64,000 nt of DNA. Origin: Chromatocurvus halotolerans (GTDB lineage: Bacteria; Pseudomonadota; Gammaproteobacteria; Pseudomonadales; Halieaceae). The stretch lies in assembly GCF_004340525.1 (NCBI RefSeq), contig NZ_SLWX01000007.1, positions 1-64,000 on the forward strand, given 5' to 3'. The notes beneath the pieces are model-generated. The model worked only from the letters and a program-made list of their open reading frames with translations, did no database searches and was not told the DNA's origin. Below, one piece after another: positions 44,568-54,628 of the stretch. Numbering within the stretch: position 1 is the first letter of the stretch; every line of letters begins with the position of its first letter. The position numbers and the translations under genes are program-made.

Positions 44568-47500
44568 ATGGCGTGGGAAAAGCTCAAGAACAGTCTGCTG
44601 GAGGATCTTGCGCGGCGGATTGAGCAACGGGCGGACAGGAGTGTGGCGAGTTCGCTGGGGAATCTGGCTGCCGCCTTTTACAGCCGCTTTCCGGCGGAGG
44701 ACATGCGCGGGCGTTCCGCGGAAAACCTGTATGGCTGTCTTTATGGTCTGCTGCACTTCATGCGAGTGCTCGATACCCGCAAGCCCCGCGTGCGCATTTT
44801 CAATCCGCACATGGACCGGCACGGGTGGGAGAGCACAGCCACGGTCATCGCCATTCTCTGCCGGGATATGCCGTTCTGCACGGCCTCGGTGCGCGGCGAG
44901 ATCAACCAACGGGGCATTAACATTCATACGCTCGCCAGCTGCAACCTGACCACCCGGCGCGACGCCAGTGGCAAGCTGCTGGAGGTAACGGGGCGCGATT
45001 GTGAAGACGAAGAACTCTCGCACGAGAGCCTGCTGTATTTCGAGATTACCCGACATTCCAATTTCGCAGACCTTGCTGATCTTGAAAAGGCGATACAGGG
45101 AATTCTTTCGGACGTCGCGCACGTTGTCGACGATTTTGCGGCCATGCGGGAACGGCTGGAAGCGGCGCAGGCCGGCGTCGAAGCCAATGTCTGGATGCCG
45201 CAGCAGGAGCGGGCAGAAACAGAGGCCTTCCTGTCCTGGCTCAGGCACGATCACATGACCTTCCTCGGCTACGAATACCTGCACGTCGAGAGCGCCGGTG
45301 CCGAGTGTGCCGTGACCAGTGAGCTCGACAGTCACCTTGGTATTCTGCGTCAGCGCGACACGCGGGGGGCGCTCGAGCTGGAGAGCGACATCCGCGAGAC
45401 CGGTCCTGCCGGCCTCAGGGAGACCGTGCTGAGTTTCGGCAAGTCGCGCACGCGCTCGCGCGTGCATCGCCAGGCCTACCCCGACTATGTGGAAGTCAAG
45501 GTGTTCGATGACGATGGCGTTCTGATCGGACAGCACCGCTTTCTCGGTCTCTACACGGCGGCCGTCTACAACATGAATCCCGCTCTGATCCCGGTACTGC
45601 GGGACAAGGTCAGCGGCGCGCTGGCCTTGTCCGGTCTGGACAAGAATGAACATGACGGGCGCGAGCTTATCCGTGTGCTCGAGCTGTTCCCGAGAGACGA
45701 GCTGTTCCAGTCGAGCGTCACGCGCCTGTTCGAGACCGCCAGCGCGATCAATCGTATACAGGAGCGGCGGCAGACACGGCTGTTCGTGCGCCGCGATACC
45801 CACGGCAAATTTTTCAGCTGTCTGGTTTACATGCCCCGCGACCGCTATACCACCTACCAGCGTCGTCGCATCCAAAGCATTCTCACCGAGGCTTTCGGTG
45901 CCGAGGAATCCGAATTCACCACGCAGTTCAGCGAATCCATTCTGGTTCGGGTGCATTTTGTCCTTCGGGTCGATCCGGCAAAGGAACAGCGCTGTGATGT
46001 CAACGAAATAGAGGAGCAGATAGTGCAGGCGACACTGGCATGGGAGGACCGGCTGCGAGGTCGTCTGGTCGAGGAATTCGGGGATGAGGAGGGCGAACGC
46101 CTCATGCGCGAAATTGGCGATGGTTTCTCCCCGGGCTATCGCGACGACTTCGACCCGCGGGTGGGCGTGATGGACATGCACGAGCTGCTGGCGGTGCAGC
46201 GGGGCAGGGCGCTGGGAATGCGGCTCTACCGACTGCTTGAGGAGCCGGATGACCACCTCAAGCTGCGGCTGTACAGCGCGGAGCACCCGCTGCCACTGTC
46301 CGACGTGCTGCCGATTCTCGAGAACCTCGGCCTGCGGGTGGTGACGGAGCGCGCCTATCCGGTGCGGACACGCACGGACGGGGTGTACTGGATACAGGAG
46401 TTTTCGCTGATCTACTCGCTGGCCCAGAATATCGATCTGGACGAGGTCAAGGCCGAGTTCGAGGATGCATTTGCGCGCATCTGGTTTGGCGAGGCTGAGA
46501 GCGACAGCTTCAATCGCATGCTGCTAGGCACCCGGCTGAGCTGGCGGGAAATTGCCCTGCTCCGGGCCTACGCGTGCTACATGCGCCAGATCAATTTTCC
46601 CTACAGTCTCAGCTATATCGCCGAGACCATGGCCGATCACCTGCATCTGTCGGCAGGCATTGTCGAACTGTTCCTGACCCGGTTCTCGCCGGTGTTCGAC
46701 GGCGACGACGACTGGCGCGCACAGCGCGAGGCCGCGGTGGAAGAACGCATTTCCACTGGTCTGGATCGGGTTCAGAACCTTGGTCAGGACCGCATCATCC
46801 GGCAGTTTGTGCAGGTCATCAAGGCGACCCGGCGCACCAATTTCTTCCAGCCGGATGCGCGTGGGGATCTCAAGCCTTATTTCTCCTTCAAGCTCGCCCC
46901 GGGAGACATTGCGGACATGCCGCGGCCCGTGCCGCTGTACGAGATCTACGTTTACTCCCCACGCCTGGAAGGGGTGCATCTGCGCGGCGGCAAGGTGGCG
47001 CGCGGCGGTCTACGCTGGTCCGATCGTCTTGAGGACTTCCGCACCGAGGTTCTTGGGCTGGTCAAGGCCCAGCAGGTGAAGAACGCGGTGATCGTGCCGG
47101 TCGGCGCCAAGGGTGGCTTCGTGGCCAAGCGACTGAGTCCCGACATGAGTCGGGATGAGGTGCAGACCGAGGGCGTGGAATGCTACCGGACGTTTATCCG
47201 CGGCCTGCTCGATATCACCGACAACCGGGTGGGTGACGGCATCGTGCGACCGCAGCATGTGGTGGCCAAGGATGACGAGGACCCCTACCTCGTGGTTGCA
47301 GCGGACAAGGGCACCGCGTCATTTTCTGACATCGCCAACGCGCTGGCAGAGGAATACGATTTCTGGCTGGGCGATGCGTTTGCGTCCGGGGGCAGCGTTG
47401 GCTACGACCACAAGAAAATGGGAATCACCGCACGCGGTGCCTGGGTATCGGTGGAGCGTCACTTCCGGGAGCTGGGCATCAACGTCGCGACCACCGACTT

Positions 47501-49415
47501 CACTGTCGTCGGTATCGGTGATATGGCGGGGGACGTATTCGGCAATGGCATGCTGTTGTCACCGCATATCCGGCTGGTGGCGGCCTTCAACCACCTGCAT
47601 ATCTTTATCGATCCCGAGCCGGACGCGGCGGCAAGCTTTGTCGAGCGTGAGCGTCTGTTCCGGCTGCCGCGATCGAGCTGGGAGGACTACAACGCCGAAC
47701 TGATTTCAAAGGGCGGTGGCATTTTCAGTCGTCAGGCAAAGTCGATCACCGTATCGCCGCAGATGCGTGCCCGCTTCGATATTCCGGTGGCGCGGGTCAC
47801 GCCCGCGGAACTGATCAACTACCTGCTCAAGGCCCGCGTGGATCTGCTGTGGAATGGCGGTATCGGCACCTACGTCAAATCCAGTCGCGAGGCACACACG
47901 GATGTCGGCGACAAGACCAACGACAGCCTGCGGGTGAACGGCAGGGAGCTGCGCTGTCGGGTCATCGGTGAGGGCGGCAACCTCGGCATGACCCAGCTGG
48001 GGAGAATCGAATACGGCCTTGCCGGCGGACGTTCCAACACCGATTTCATCGACAACGCCGGTGGCGTGGACTGTTCCGACCACGAGGTAAACATCAAGAT
48101 TCTGCTGGATACCGTGGTGCGCCGCGGGGAGCTGACGGCCAGGCACCGCAATGAGCTGCTGGAGACCATGACCGAAAGCGTTGCCCGGCTGGTGCTGCTG
48201 AACAATTACCGGCAGGTGCAGGCCATCAGTCTGGCGGAGTTCGAGGCTCGGTCCCGGGGCGGCGAGTACCGGCGGCTGATCGCGCAACTCGAGGACAGCG
48301 GCAAGCTGGATCGCGAGCTCGAGTTCCTGCCCTCGGACGATGAGCTGGCCGACCGCCACGTGCACGGCAAGCAGCTCACCCGCCCGGAGCTGGCCATTCT
48401 CGTGTCCTACAGCAAGGCCATCCTCAAGGAGCAGCTCATCGCCTCTGCGCTTGGCGGTGATCCCATCCTTGCGCTGGCCGTTGCCACGGCATTCCCGGCC
48501 CAGCTAGTGGAGCGCTACCCGGAGGAGGTGGACGAGCACCGACTGCACCGTGAAATCATGTGCACCCAGCTCGCGAACGACATCGTCAACCGCATGGGGC
48601 TGAATTTTGTGCCGCGCCAGCAGAAGGCGACGGGGGCAACCGTGGATGATGTCGCGCGGGCCTATATCGCCGCCCTGGAAATTTTCTCGGTACCCGCAAC
48701 CTGGTCGGATATGGAGGCGCTGGACTACAGCGTTGATGCGCGCATACAGCTCGAGATGACGGTCAATATCGTGCGACTGGTCAAGCGTTCGACACGCTGG
48801 CTGTTGCGCAATCGGCGGCATCAGCTAAGGCCGAGTGATCTGATCAGCGAGTTTCACGCGGGTATCGGTGAGCTGGCCACCGCTCTGCCGGCACTGCTGC
48901 GTGGCCCTGCGCTCCAGCTCTTTCAACAGCAGCGGGACCAGTATTGCGAGGCGGGCGTGAGCGATGCGCTGGCGTCGACGATCGCTGGCGGCCTGCAGGC
49001 ATTTACCGGTCTGGCGATACAGGATGCGGCGGCGCAGACAGGCGTACCGCTTATGGAGGTGGCCGAGCTGTACTTTGACCTCGGTGAGCGACTTGAACTG
49101 GACTGGTTCGGCAGCCAGATACTGGCGACGAATGTGGACAATGAGTGGCAGGCCATGGCGCGCGAGACCTATCTCGAGGACCTGCAGTGGCAGCAGTGCA
49201 CGTTGACCATGGGGGTGTTGCACCGGAAGTGCGACGGTCTGGATGTGGCGGGCTGCCTCTCGCGCTGGGAAAAAGAAGAGGCCCAGCTGCTGTCGCGCTG
49301 GCGCGATATGCTGGGTGAGCTGCACAGCACGACCGCGCCGGATTTTGCCATGTTTGCGGTGGCCAATCGTGAGCTGCTGGATCTGGCGCAGAGCAGCCGC
49401 CGCGGGTCGTCATGA
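44568..49415 (+). CDS. gdhB: NAD-specific glutamate dehydrogenase, 180-kDa type
   Basis: This protein of about 1,615 residues is the large bacterial GDH, which oxidises glutamate to 2-oxoglutarate and ammonium with NAD. The N-terminal 700 residues are the ACT-like regulatory part of the family, and the catalytic core shows VIVPVGAKGGFV, KMGITARGAW and LLWNGGIGTYVKSS. In Pseudomonas and others such enzymes serve glutamate and arginine breakdown and are regulated allosterically. I prefer ATG 44568 (residues MAWEKLKNSLL resemble family starts); GTG 44508 would add 20 residues. It follows the divergent MoxR gene and is convergent with the PAS-GGDEF-EAL gene. Confidence 0.92.
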   Translation: MAWEKLKNSLLEDLARRIEQRADRSVASSLGNLAAAFYSRFPAEDMRGRSAENLYGCLYGLLHFMRVLDTRKPRVRIFNPHMDRHGWESTATVIAILCRDMPFCTASVRGEINQRGINIHTLASCNLTTRRDASGKLLEVTGRDCEDEELSHESLLYFEITRHSNFADLADLEKAIQGILSDVAHVVDDFAAMRERLEAAQAGVEANVWMPQQERAETEAFLSWLRHDHMTFLGYEYLHVESAGAECAVTSELDSHLGILRQRDTRGALELESDIRETGPAGLRETVLSFGKSRTRSRVHRQAYPDYVEVKVFDDDGVLIGQHRFLGLYTAAVYNMNPALIPVLRDKVSGALALSGLDKNEHDGRELIRVLELFPRDELFQSSVTRLFETASAINRIQERRQTRLFVRRDTHGKFFSCLVYMPRDRYTTYQRRRIQSILTEAFGAEESEFTTQFSESILVRVHFVLRVDPAKEQRCDVNEIEEQIVQATLAWEDRLRGRLVEEFGDEEGERLMREIGDGFSPGYRDDFDPRVGVMDMHELLAVQRGRALGMRLYRLLEEPDDHLKLRLYSAEHPLPLSDVLPILENLGLRVVTERAYPVRTRTDGVYWIQEFSLIYSLAQNIDLDEVKAEFEDAFARIWFGEAESDSFNRMLLGTRLSWREIALLRAYACYMRQINFPYSLSYIAETMADHLHLSAGIVELFLTRFSPVFDGDDDWRAQREAAVEERISTGLDRVQNLGQDRIIRQFVQVIKATRRTNFFQPDARGDLKPYFSFKLAPGDIADMPRPVPLYEIYVYSPRLEGVHLRGGKVARGGLRWSDRLEDFRTEVLGLVKAQQVKNAVIVPVGAKGGFVAKRLSPDMSRDEVQTEGVECYRTFIRGLLDITDNRVGDGIVRPQHVVAKDDEDPYLVVAADKGTASFSDIANALAEEYDFWLGDAFASGGSVGYDHKKMGITARGAWVSVERHFRELGINVATTDFTVVGIGDMAGDVFGNGMLLSPHIRLVAAFNHLHIFIDPEPDAAASFVERERLFRLPRSSWEDYNAELISKGGGIFSRQAKSITVSPQMRARFDIPVARVTPAELINYLLKARVDLLWNGGIGTYVKSSREAHTDVGDKTNDSLRVNGRELRCRVIGEGGNLGMTQLGRIEYGLAGGRSNTDFIDNAGGVDCSDHEVNIKILLDTVVRRGELTARHRNELLETMTESVARLVLLNNYRQVQAISLAEFEARSRGGEYRRLIAQLEDSGKLDRELEFLPSDDELADRHVHGKQLTRPELAILVSYSKAILKEQLIASALGGDPILALAVATAFPAQLVERYPEEVDEHRLHREIMCTQLANDIVNRMGLNFVPRQQKATGATVDDVARAYIAALEIFSVPATWSDMEALDYSVDARIQLEMTVNIVRLVKRSTRWLLRNRRHQLRPSDLISEFHAGIGELATALPALLRGPALQLFQQQRDQYCEAGVSDALASTIAGGLQAFTGLAIQDAAAQTGVPLMEVAELYFDLGERLELDWFGSQILATNVDNEWQAMARETYLEDLQWQQCTLTMGVLHRKCDGLDVAGCLSRWEKEEAQLLSRWRDMLGELHSTTAPDFAMFAVANRELLDLAQSSRRGSS

Positions 49416-49445
49416 TGTCTGTGACGACGCCGTCCGGGCGGCGGG

Positions 49446-51566
49446 TCAGCGCGGTGATGCGGCCTTTGGCAGCAGGGGCATCTTGCGCGACTCGCGCATC
49501 AGATTGCTCGCTTCATCGCTGCTGAGGGGCTGTCCGAAGAAGAAGCCCTGACCCAGAATCCCCTTGCGCGCGCGCACGAAGTCCGCCTGGTGGGCATCCT
49601 CGATGCCGCCGGCCACCAGCGACATATGCAGAGCCTCGCCCATGGCGATGATGGTGTTGGCAATAACGATATCGTTATCGGCATCCGGGCTGATCGACTG
49701 AATGAAGGAACCGTCAATTTTCAGGGTCTTTACCGGCACGGCGCGCAGCTGGCTGAGCGCGGCATAGCCGGTGCCGAAGTTGTCGACGGCCAGTCTCAGG
49801 CCCAGTGCGGCAATGCGCTGCAGGTTGCGGATGGTGGCGGTGTCATTGCGCAGGACTACCCCTTCGGTCATTTCCAGCTGCAGCCGGTTCGCAGGGATAT
49901 CCAGCAGGCTGAGAATGGCCTTGAGCTCATCGTAAAATCCGGCGTGTGAGAGCGATGCCTCGCTGAAGTTGACGCTGATGTAATCGGGTGCAATGCCATC
50001 ATCCAGCCAGTCGCGCATGCGTTCGCAGGCCATGCGCATCGACCACAGGTCCAGTTGACGCACCAGACCCGACTGCTCGGCGATGCCGATGAACTCGGAA
50101 GGTGCAATATCGCCGAGGTCCGGATCGTGCCAGCGTGCGAGTGCCTCGAAGGCAACGCAGGCACCGCTACCGAGATCGATCAGCGGATGGTATACCTGAG
50201 TCAGTACGCCCAGCGTGAGCGCACGGCGCAAGGCTTCCACCACATTGAGATGCCGGGTTGCGCTTGCAGTCATGTCCGGCGTGTAGAAACGCCAGTCGTT
50301 GCGACCCTGGGTCTTGGCACGATACATGGCGGTATCCGCAAACCTGAGAAGCTGCGAGCGATCACTGGCGTCGTCCGGGTAGATGCTGATACCGATACTG
50401 CAGCTGATGGTCGCCTGGTGACCGTCAAGGTCGAAGGGTTCCAGCAATCGTTGCATCAGCTTGCCGGCTACCGTGGAGGCGCTGCGTGTCTCTGCCAGAT
50501 TATCGAGAATCACCACAAACTCATCGCCGCCCACCCGGGCCAGCGCGTCGGTGTCGCGAAGCAGGGCTGACATGCGTCTGCTTGCCTCGACAAGCAGGGC
50601 ATCACCGGCGGCGTGGCCGAGTGTGTCATTCACTTCCTTGAAGCGGTCCAGGTCGATGAACATGACGGCGAGTCGGTGCTGCCCGCGTCGTGCGCGCTTC
50701 AGGCTGCCATCCAGCAGCGAGTCGATCACCGCGCGATTGGGCAGGCCGGTGAGCGCGTCGTAGTGGGCCAGGCTCTCCAGTTTCCTGCGCGCTTCGTGCA
50801 GAGACGTGATGTCATGCCCGCTGACCACGACCCCGGTGATCGCATCGCCATGGCGCAATGGCGTGTACAGGACATTGACGTAGAGTCTCTCGCCGGTAGC
50901 GGGCTTTTCCCGCCACTCCTGGAAGCAGACGGTTTCTCCCGCGAGGCATTGCTCGAGTCGCTTGCGAATGCCGCCATTCAGGCGCTCTTCACCGAGAACT
51001 TCGTCGACGCGCATGCCGCGGACGCTGGCCTCGGGCAGGTCGAGAAAGGCGGCGTAGGCCGCGTTGATCATCAGATAGCGATAGTCAGCGCCGATGACCG
51101 CGAGCTGATCGCGGGTGCTGGAAACGGCGGACTCGTAGATTTCCAGACGCGCCAGGGCCCTGCGGTGCGGGCTGATGTCGCGTATCAGGCAGACGATGTG
51201 CTGCGCGTCCGGGGCGACCTTCAGCCGGGCTTCGAACCAGACCGGACCTTCGGCCATTTGCAGCTGGTACTCACAGGACTCCAGCTTTCCGGAGGCTTTG
51301 CAGCGTTCAATGGTTGTCTTGAATGTGGTTGCGACCCGATCGGGCAGCACATCTTCCGGTCGGACACCGAGAAATGTTTCCGGTGCCGTGTAGAGATAAC
51401 TCGCCTGGCCGGCGCGGTAGCGGACAACGCTGCCGTCTCCGTCCAGCAGGAAAAACAGGTCAGGCAGCGCCTCAATGACGGCCTCCATTGCGGCGCGATC
51501 CATTGCGCCCGCACCCTGTCCCTGCGGCATTGTCTTCCCTTCTTCTGATGTGGGCGGTCGCGTCAT
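49446..51566 (-). CDS. PAS-PAS-GGDEF-EAL c-di-GMP protein with altered EAL site
   Basis: Two PAS domains (about 20-135 and 145-260) precede GGDEF (346-350 intact, RxxD site before it) and EAL. The EAL motif (474-476) is kept, but the substrate-binding box reads YHP rather than YQP, and the DDFGTG loop reads DNFGTG (Asn596), so phosphodiesterase power may be reduced and cyclase activity may dominate. No membrane helix is seen. ATG 51566 has AGGGA five bases upstream; ATG 51530 with AGGGAAG is nearly as good. The intergenic stretch to rmf is 261 bases. Confidence 0.85.
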   Translation of the reverse strand: MTRPPTSEEGKTMPQGQGAGAMDRAAMEAVIEALPDLFFLLDGDGSVVRYRAGQASYLYTAPETFLGVRPEDVLPDRVATTFKTTIERCKASGKLESCEYQLQMAEGPVWFEARLKVAPDAQHIVCLIRDISPHRRALARLEIYESAVSSTRDQLAVIGADYRYLMINAAYAAFLDLPEASVRGMRVDEVLGEERLNGGIRKRLEQCLAGETVCFQEWREKPATGERLYVNVLYTPLRHGDAITGVVVSGHDITSLHEARRKLESLAHYDALTGLPNRAVIDSLLDGSLKRARRGQHRLAVMFIDLDRFKEVNDTLGHAAGDALLVEASRRMSALLRDTDALARVGGDEFVVILDNLAETRSASTVAGKLMQRLLEPFDLDGHQATISCSIGISIYPDDASDRSQLLRFADTAMYRAKTQGRNDWRFYTPDMTASATRHLNVVEALRRALTLGVLTQVYHPLIDLGSGACVAFEALARWHDPDLGDIAPSEFIGIAEQSGLVRQLDLWSMRMACERMRDWLDDGIAPDYISVNFSEASLSHAGFYDELKAILSLLDIPANRLQLEMTEGVVLRNDTATIRNLQRIAALGLRLAVDNFGTGYAALSQLRAVPVKTLKIDGSFIQSISPDADNDIVIANTIIAMGEALHMSLVAGGIEDAHQADFVRARKGILGQGFFFGQPLSSDEASNLMRESRKMPLLPKAASPR

Positions 51567-51797
51567 GAAATCCCTGTCCTGTGCGCCGTCGCGTCGGCGT
51601 GTTCTCGAGGTCTTTCTGCTGGCGACGCCGGTTGCACCGCTTCTGTGCCGAATGGTTAACGGATATCCGGGAAAATGCAAACGTCTTTTATGCCCGGCTG
51701 GGGTTATGCCGGGATGGGATATGTCTGCTTCGCCCGGGTCGGGTATTCCCGTGTCAGGTGCTGGAGAGTCAGAGAGTGGTGTTTGTCAGTACGGGTA

Positions 51798-51820
51798 CCG
51801 GGCCGCTTCCTGCGGCCCGG
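51798..51820 (-). terminator. Strong hairpin just downstream of rmf
   Basis: A nine-base perfect stem (51798-51806 with 51812-51820, CCGGGCCGC and its complement) with a five-base loop stands eight bases after the rmf stop codon. There is no T-tract after it on the minus strand. It may end transcription or protect the short rmf message from 3' decay, as stable rmf mRNA is known in E. coli. Confidence 0.5.
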
Positions 51821-51827
51821 CTGTATG

Positions 51828-52031
51828 TCAGATGGTCGGTATGCGGTGCACGCCGGAGACGCCGGTCATGCCATCCCATTGGTCGGATCTGCCCTCGCGC
51901 CAGCCCGATAGCCAGTTCATTCGCTGTTGTTCGTTCTCGTGCGGACAGATATCCATGCTGCGTCCGGAAACGCCGGCGTGATAGCCGCGATCAAATGCCC
52001 GTGTGCCCATATCGCGTTTTTGTCTTTTCAT
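51828..52031 (-). CDS. rmf: Ribosome modulation factor
   Basis: RMF joins 70S ribosomes into inactive 100S dimers in stationary phase. The N-terminus MKRQKRD and the core RGYHAGVSGRS and CPHENEQQRMNWLSGWREGRSD match E. coli RMF nearly position for position. The protein is 67 residues rather than 55, with an extra tail of about 15 residues (from about residue 52) rich in Gly and hydrophobic residues. GAGGCGA before the ATG marks the start. It stands alone between two intergenic stretches, as usual for a gene under stationary-phase control. Confidence 0.92.
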   Translation of the reverse strand: MKRQKRDMGTRAFDRGYHAGVSGRSMDICPHENEQQRMNWLSGWREGRSDQWDGMTGVSGVHRIPTI

Positions 52032-52300
52032 AGTGTCGCCTCTGGTCGTATTCGAAACCTACGAATGTGGGAGGGTCGTGCTGCCTGCTGAAGCGGGGCC
52101 GCCTCGGGACGAGACTACCCGGCGAGCCGCAGCATGACCTGCCACATGGCCGATGTAATCAGACCGGGAGCAGGCTGTCGACTATCGTTTGGTTACTAGC
52201 GGGGTCGGCATTAAGCCTGACAAGTATAAAAGGGCATAAAAACCCTTTATATCATATAGTTAAAATGTCTATCTTATATTTAATCTAGGTTATGAGGGTT
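52032..52300. other. rmf upstream region, AT-rich toward glcF
   Basis: These 269 bases must hold the rmf promoter, read leftward, but no clear sigma hexamers stand out. The right third (52190-52300) is strongly AT-rich compared with all its surroundings and carries the hairpin listed separately. No protein-coding frame is convincing. Confidence 0.5.
52229..52248 (-). terminator. Candidate terminator of the glcDEF operon
   Basis: A six-base stem (AAAGGG, 52229-52234, with CCCTTT, 52243-52248) with an eight-base loop is followed on the minus strand by TTATACTT. It lies about 55 bases after the glcF stop. The stem is short and only half GC, so termination strength is uncertain. Confidence 0.4.
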
Positions 52301-53560
52301 TTAAGACGGCGCGGCAGAGGGCCCTGCGGACAGCGCGTCGTCTGCCTGAAGGTCCTCGGCAATGCACTCTATCCAGTGCATGACCGGGGCCCCGGCAGCC
52401 CCCTGCAGGTGAAGCTGGCAGCCCACGTTGGCAGTGACGATCCTGTCCGGATGCGCCATTTTCAGGGCGGCGAGCTTGCGGTCACGCAGGCGCCGGCTCG
52501 TGGCGGGCTGTAGAATGGAATAGGTGCCCGCGGAGCCGCAGCAAAGATGATCATCGCGGGTCTTCGCGAGCGTGTAGCCCCAGCGCGCCATGAGTCGCCT
52601 GACGTTCCCCGGCTGGCGCATGCCGTGCTGCTGGCTGCAGGGGACATGCACGGCGATGGACCCGGGGGCGGGGCGCAGCGGCAGGGACTCAATGGCCTCC
52701 TGCTCCAGGGCGTCGGCGATGTCCCGCGTCAAGTCGCTGACCCGGGCCGCCCGGTCGGCGTAATCGGGGTCTGCCGCGAGCAGTCGCCCGCAGTCGGCGA
52801 TCTGCACACCGCAACCTGTCGCGCTGCTGATGACCGCCTCTGCGCCGTTCTCGAGGTGCGGCCAGATGGCATCCACTGTTCGACGCAGATCGGTCAGCGC
52901 CGCGTCGTGGGCCCCGAGGTGGTGATTGACGGCGCCGCAGCAGGTTTCACCCCTGGCATAGACCAGCTCGATACCCAGGCGCGCAAACACCCGGCGCGCC
53001 GCGTCATTGGTGCGCGGCGTCGCGGCACGCTGAACGCAGCCCTGCAGCAGCACCATGCGCCGGGGCAGACTGCGCGACGGCAGGGGCAGGCGCTGCTGTC
53101 GAGGCGGAATGTGCTCACGCAGCGCCGGCGGCATGACGCCGCGCAGACCCTGGCCAAGCCGCAGCAGCGGGGTGAACAGGGCGGGGCGGGGCACAACCTG
53201 GCGCAGCAGCCAGCGCAGCGTGCGCGTCGCCAGCGGGCGGCTGTCCCGGTGATGCACAAGGCGGCGCCCGGCATCGGCGATGCGGGCATAGGCCACGCCC
53301 GAGGGGCAGGTGGTTTCGCAGCTGCGACAGGTCAGGCAGCGATCGAGGTGGGTTTCAACGGCAGCGTCGCCGTTTCCGGTTTCGAGCAGGGACTTGATGA
53401 GATAGATTCGCCCGCGGGGACTGTCGCGCTCATCGCGGTTGTCAAGATAGGTCGGGCAGGTTGCCAGACAGAAGCCGCAGTGCACGCAGGCACTCGTCAG
53501 TGCAGCGGCTTCCTGCGCTGCGGCGTTGCCCGCGAAATCGGCATGGAGTTTTACATGCAT
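52301..53560 (-). CDS. glcF: Glycolate oxidase iron-sulfur subunit
   Basis: GlcF passes electrons from the flavin subunits of glycolate oxidase to the respiratory chain. Two 4Fe-4S sites are visible: Cys25, 28, 31, 35 (CVHCGFCLATC) and Cys75, 78, 81, 85 (CLTCRSCETTC). The C-terminal half has the two CCG-type domains with GETCCGA and LCCGSAGTY. Length 419 is normal. It follows glcE after 12 bases. Confidence 0.92.
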   Translation of the reverse strand: MHVKLHADFAGNAAAQEAAALTSACVHCGFCLATCPTYLDNRDERDSPRGRIYLIKSLLETGNGDAAVETHLDRCLTCRSCETTCPSGVAYARIADAGRRLVHHRDSRPLATRTLRWLLRQVVPRPALFTPLLRLGQGLRGVMPPALREHIPPRQQRLPLPSRSLPRRMVLLQGCVQRAATPRTNDAARRVFARLGIELVYARGETCCGAVNHHLGAHDAALTDLRRTVDAIWPHLENGAEAVISSATGCGVQIADCGRLLAADPDYADRAARVSDLTRDIADALEQEAIESLPLRPAPGSIAVHVPCSQQHGMRQPGNVRRLMARWGYTLAKTRDDHLCCGSAGTYSILQPATSRRLRDRKLAALKMAHPDRIVTANVGCQLHLQGAAGAPVMHWIECIAEDLQADDALSAGPSAAPS

Positions 53561-53572
53561 GTGAAACGCCTG

Positions 53573-54628
53573 TTATCCATCGCTGAAAAGGCGGCCGGGA
53601 TTGAAGATGCCGCCGGGGTCCAGGGCCTCCTTGAGGCGTTGCTGGAGCTTCTTCTCCACGCTGGACATCGGCCCGTTGACGTCGCTGTGGCGGTCGCCGC
53701 CGCGCCACAGCTGCGCGCGACCGCCCGCCGCCAGGGCAGCGTCTTGCATGGCCACCGGGTCGTGTCCGCCGGCGAAAAACCGCAGAGCACCGCCCCAGTC
53801 GATCATGTCTGGCTCTGCGCCGCTTAGCGGCGAGGACGGTGCCACGGAGAGACGCCACAGGGGCGCCGTCCCTGAAAAGGGGGCGTTATCCAGTGTATCC
53901 AGCGCCTTCCAGGGCGCCTTGTCACTCACCAGGTCGCCACCCTGGCGACGACGGAAGTCCTCCACGCCGGCGGCCGTGCCGCTTGCGCGAAGATACAGAG
54001 TATTCCCGATCCAGCAGGCGCCGCTCACGGGCCCGGGCAGCCCTGCCAGTGTGACCATCCGCGCAAGGGCCGCCGCTGCCGGGAGCGTGTAAGCGAGCGT
54101 GATTTCCCGTGCCGGCTTCGGCACGACCCGCAGTGTGACGTCGGTGATCACGCCGAGGGTGCCCTGGGCGCCAGCCTGCAGGCGGCTGACGTCGTAACCG
54201 GCCACATTCTTCATGACCTGGCCACCATAGCGCAGGATCTCACCGCGGCCATTAATGAGTCCGAGCCCGAGAATACTGTCTCGCAGAGCGCCGCGCCAGG
54301 GGCGGCCCGGGCCCGAGGCATTGCAGGCAACGCTGCCGCCAAGCGTCGCGGCGCCGCCGAACAGGGGGCACTCGGCGGGTAGCATCTGGTCCTGCCCGGC
54401 AAGTGCGGCTTGAATCTGCGCAATTGGCGTGCCGGCGCGGGCGCTTATCACCAGCTCATCCGGCTGGTAGTCGGTGATGCCGCAGTGGGCAGTCACGTCC
54501 AGCGGCGTGCCCTCGATCTCGCGCCCGAAGTATCCGGCCTTGCTGCCCGCGCCGGCGATTCGCAGGGGGGATTGCACCGCTATCGCCTCCAGGACTGCGT
54601 CGCGCAGTTCACTCGAACAGTCAGCCAT
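53573..54628 (-). CDS. glcE: Glycolate oxidase FAD-binding subunit GlcE
   Basis: The 351-residue protein is a shortened FAD-binding (VAO-type) subunit: RIAGAGSKAGYFGREI at the start, the FAD box GGAATLGGSVACNASGPGR around 100-120 and GYDVSRLQAGAQGTLGVITDV. ATG 54628 has AGAGG before it and overlaps the glcD stop by eight bases. It works with GlcD and GlcF. Confidence 0.9.
   Translation of the reverse strand: MADCSSELRDAVLEAIAVQSPLRIAGAGSKAGYFGREIEGTPLDVTAHCGITDYQPDELVISARAGTPIAQIQAALAGQDQMLPAECPLFGGAATLGGSVACNASGPGRPWRGALRDSILGLGLINGRGEILRYGGQVMKNVAGYDVSRLQAGAQGTLGVITDVTLRVVPKPAREITLAYTLPAAAALARMVTLAGLPGPVSGACWIGNTLYLRASGTAAGVEDFRRRQGGDLVSDKAPWKALDTLDNAPFSGTAPLWRLSVAPSSPLSGAEPDMIDWGGALRFFAGGHDPVAMQDAALAAGGRAQLWRGGDRHSDVNGPMSSVEKKLQQRLKEALDPGGIFNPGRLFSDG

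Noticed and set aside
44550-46286. A 578-codon minus-strand frame inside the glutamate dehydrogenase gene
   Set aside because: The plus strand carries well-conserved GDH sequence throughout; the antisense translation is rich in His, Gln and Arg without domain features.
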